From Gemmataceae bacterium (GTDB lineage: Bacteria > Planctomycetota > Planctomycetia > Gemmatales > Gemmataceae): DNA of 7,259 nt. Positions 5,176 to 7,259 of the stretch are shown here, one piece after another (positions within the stretch are counted from its first letter, which is position 1; each line of letters begins with the position of its first letter). The notes below the pieces were generated by a model. It worked only from the letters and a program-made list of their open reading frames with translations. It made no database searches and was not told the origin of the DNA. Location of the stretch: the NCBI GenBank assembly GCA_947490035.1, contig CANLGS010000193.1, forward strand, positions 1-7,259. The letters are read 5' to 3'. The position numbers and the translations under genes are program-made.

Positions 5176-5253
5176 TGTGGTCCGCCGCTCCGCGGCGGTC
5201 TTCTGTCTTTCCAACACCCAGGCGAAGACCGCCGCGGAGCGGCGGACCACATT
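5174..5253. repeat. Perfect 30-bp inverted repeat with nested hairpins, REPIN-like
   Basis: Left arm 5174-5203 and right arm 5224-5253 are exact reverse complements around a 20-nt spacer. Each arm contains its own hairpin; in the left arm this is CCGCCGC (5182-5188), loop TCC, GCGGCGG (5192-5198). Two small palindromes facing each other is the layout of REPIN elements. It starts 3 nt after the stop codon of the large upstream gene. No T-run follows on the minus strand, so it is not a classical intrinsic terminator, although such a stem could stabilise the 3' end or block readthrough. Sequence family unknown. Confidence 0.85.
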
Positions 5254-5256
5254 ACT

Positions 5257-7259
5257 TCACTTCAACACCAACTCCAACTCCTTCGCGGTCGTCGCGCCCG
5301 CCTTCACCTCGACCGCAGTCTTCACCTCGCGGTTGGTCGGCACCTTCTCGCTGAAGAGGTAGTACGCGCCCGGCACCAGTTCCTTGAACTCGAACGTGCC
5401 GTCGGCCTTCGTCGTCGCCTTCGCCAGCGCGTTGCCCTTCGCGTCGTAGAGGAACACGGTGGCGGCCGGTTGCGGGATGCGGTTCTCGATCAACTTGCCC
5501 GCGATCTTCCCCGGCGCCGGCTTGTTCAACTCGGCCGCGTCGAGCAGTTCGAGTGACAGTGCGTTGTCACTGATCGGGGCAAACCCATCATCGGTCTTCT
5601 GAGCCGCTTGCGGCTTCGCAACCGCCAGCGCAGTTGACGTGAACACCAGCGGCACCAACTTGTTCGGTTCGAGCGTGAGCGCAACTGTTTCGCGATTCAG
5701 GCCCGCGAGCCTCGCGATTACCTTCTGAGGGAGGGGCGACGGGTTGACCAGCACCAGTTGGTACGCGACCGGGACGCCGTTCGGCCGCGCGCGGAACTCA
5801 CTGAGCAGTTGCGGCAGCGCTTTCGGGTCGGTGCGAACGAGCAGATCGACGCGAGTCGAGAGTGTGCGCAGCGACACCGGCACGCGGCGGTGGAACGTCC
5901 GGCGCGTGCCGTCGAAGTCCGCTTCCGCTTCGACCAGCACGCCGAGCGCGGTTGGGTGCATCGTCGGCTTGCCGCCCGCCGCGAGCGGCAGTGACAACGC
6001 GGTGTCACGAATCAGTTCCAGCGCGGCCGACTCCGACGGCACCGGCTTCAGCCACTCGCCCGCGGGGGTGAGCGCCGTCACCTTCGCGGACGCCGGCGCG
6101 CCGACCGCGCGGAGGTTCAATTTCAACTCCGCGTTGGGCTTCTCGAAGGTGAGTTTGGGAATCGCGGCGGGAGTCACTTCGAGGTATGGGAACGCGCCCG
6201 TCTGCGCGGCGGTCGCGCAGCTCCGCGCCGCGGCGGTCAGGAACGGCACGCCGTTCACGGCGGCGCTCGGGTCGGCGGGGTCGCGCTGCTCGTAGTCGAA
6301 GCGCGCCGCGTGCCACGCCCACATCCGTTGCGCGGCACGCCGCCGCGCCGCGCCGGGGTTCGTCACGGGGTGATCGAGCGCCGCGGACGTGAGGGCGACC
6401 GGCAGCACGGCCGCGACGGGACCGGCCGCCGCGCGGTCGGCGAGCAGCGCCGGGGCGTCATCGGTCCACGCGCGGCGCAGGCGGTCCGCGAACGCGAATC
6501 GGTCCGGCGCGAGCCGCCGCAGTTCCTCCTCGAAGTCTTCCATCGGTGCCGCGGTGCGTAGCAGCGCGGCCGTCCAGCGCGCCCGGCGCTTCGCGAGTTC
6601 GGCGTCGTAAGGCGCATCGCCCGCGAGTTCCGCTTGGGTCGTTCGCGGTAGCCCCTTCGGAAGCGCCTCGTCGTCGGCAGCATCCTTGCGAAGCGTGTCT
6701 TCGCACAGCCGCCGCGCGAGTACGGAGCGTGCGTTCCACAGTGGGATGCGATCCGCGACCGGCACGAGCGGCGACGCCAGCACCGCGTCGAGTTCGGTGT
6801 GGACCGCGGCGCCGGCGTCAGGCGAACCTGCCCGCCGGCGAAGCGCGGCGAGCGCGTCCGGCGCGAGCGGTCGGTTCGCGGCGGCGAGCGCGACGCGCAC
6901 CGCATTCGCGAGTCGGTCCCACTCCGGCCCGCGGTCCTCGAACGCACCCGCCCCAATCGCCGGAAGCGCGCCGTTCAATCGACCGACCGAGTCCGCGACG
7001 GTGAGGGCTTCGGTCGCGTTCACGGCGCCAGTGTTCACGAGCGGCGTCACGCCGGTCAGCCACAGCGTCGCCTCGTCGCGCGTGGTGGTCGCGGCTTGAA
7101 GGCGGTCGGCGGTGAGCTTCAGTTTTCGCGCACGGGCTTCGGCCGCGCGGAGGCGAGTCGTGGCTTCGTCGGGCGGCGCGTAGCCGGGCGCGAACAGCAC
7201 CGCTTCGGCGTTCGCTCGCAGCGAATGCGCCTCGTCCAGCGCCGGCTTCGCCCACGTCA
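5257..7259 (-). CDS. Large protein of unknown function with C-terminal carboxypeptidase-regulatory-like domain, 5' partial
   Basis: The frame is open to the window edge. An in-frame GTG exists at 7200, but 19 sense codons precede it with no stop, so the true start is outside and about 666 residues are visible. The first ~330 residues are rich in Ala, Arg, Leu and Asp and look mostly helical. The middle has alternating hydrophobic stretches typical of beta-sandwich extracellular proteins. The last ~83 residues, from KIAGKLIENR to the end, resemble a carboxypeptidase-regulatory-like or Cna-B-like fold, with the typical DGTFEFKELVPGAYYL core (gene family knowledge). No catalytic motif or transmembrane segment is visible; a signal peptide would be outside the window. 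A secreted or envelope-associated role is an inference from this domain. It ends in TGA, 3 nt before a long inverted repeat. I see no link to the adjacent nuo genes. Confidence 0.8.
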   Translation of the reverse strand, partial: TWAKPALDEAHSLRANAEAVLFAPGYAPPDEATTRLRAAEARARKLKLTADRLQAATTTRDEATLWLTGVTPLVNTGAVNATEALTVADSVGRLNGALPAIGAGAFEDRGPEWDRLANAVRVALAAANRPLAPDALAALRRRAGSPDAGAAVHTELDAVLASPLVPVADRIPLWNARSVLARRLCEDTLRKDAADDEALPKGLPRTTQAELAGDAPYDAELAKRRARWTAALLRTAAPMEDFEEELRRLAPDRFAFADRLRRAWTDDAPALLADRAAAGPVAAVLPVALTSAALDHPVTNPGAARRRAAQRMWAWHAARFDYEQRDPADPSAAVNGVPFLTAAARSCATAAQTGAFPYLEVTPAAIPKLTFEKPNAELKLNLRAVGAPASAKVTALTPAGEWLKPVPSESAALELIRDTALSLPLAAGGKPTMHPTALGVLVEAEADFDGTRRTFHRRVPVSLRTLSTRVDLLVRTDPKALPQLLSEFRARPNGVPVAYQLVLVNPSPLPQKVIARLAGLNRETVALTLEPNKLVPLVFTSTALAVAKPQAAQKTDDGFAPISDNALSLELLDAAELNKPAPGKIAGKLIENRIPQPAATVFLYDAKGNALAKATTKADGTFEFKELVPGAYYLFSEKVPTNREVKTAVEVKAGATTAKELELVLK

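Noticed and set aside
4534..5250. Minus-strand open frame of 238 codons over nuoI
   Set aside because: Different frame from nuoI, His/Arg-rich, and its start lies inside the inverted repeat; nuoI has both Fe-S motifs intact in its own frame.
5174..5253. Inverted repeat as a rho-independent terminator
   Set aside because: The stem is strong but no T-run follows on either strand, and the same architecture occurs in the middle of the nuo cluster.

Overview
The window is high-GC DNA, and its protein families suggest a planctomycete, most likely in the Gemmataceae. The indicators are Complex I subunits with planctomycete-like features, two DUF4058 proteins (one with the N-terminus MPVHDWTRV), GTG starts, and GC-rich palindromic intergenic repeats. 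The lineage call is inferred from family resemblance and has not been tested by a search.

Almost everything is on the minus strand, so the layout is given from high to low coordinates. (1) 5257-7259 is the 3' part of a large gene of unknown function. Its start lies outside the window and its C-terminus is a carboxypeptidase-regulatory-like beta-sandwich. (2) A perfect 30-bp inverted repeat (5174-5253) follows its stop codon, then a sigma70-like promoter. (3) nuoI, nuoA and nuoB (5111 down to 3281) encode Complex I subunits. A second, unrelated 31-bp inverted repeat fills the nuoI-nuoA gap, and nuoA and nuoB overlap by 14 nt. (4) Three accessory genes lie between nuoB and nuoC: a DUF4058 protein (2518-3261), a protein resembling the HsdR-N/PD-(D/E)XK nuclease fold (1865-2434, with a 5' portion reaching 2506 cut by an in-frame TAA), and a second DUF4058 protein on the plus strand (1139-1858). 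(5) nuoC (530-1063) is followed by a 112-residue protein that may have a beta-grasp fold (125-463). (6) 1-124 is less GC-rich, holds three TTCTGAG copies and has no confident gene.

NuoA, B, C and I are all Complex I parts: NuoB, NuoC and NuoI belong to the peripheral arm and its junction with the membrane, and NuoA to the membrane arm. The other subunits are not here, so the nuo genes are dispersed or continue outside the window. A block of genes unrelated to respiration, including one on the opposite strand, separates nuoB from nuoC. nuoC therefore probably has its own promoter in the 75-bp divergent gap.

The best candidates for something undescribed are the DUF4058 / nuclease-like / DUF4058 cassette with its nonsense codon and VEAE motif, the two REPIN-like inverted repeats placed 2-3 nt after stop codons, and the enlarged NuoA, whose tail contains a 24-bp palindrome just ahead of the nuoB ribosome binding site.
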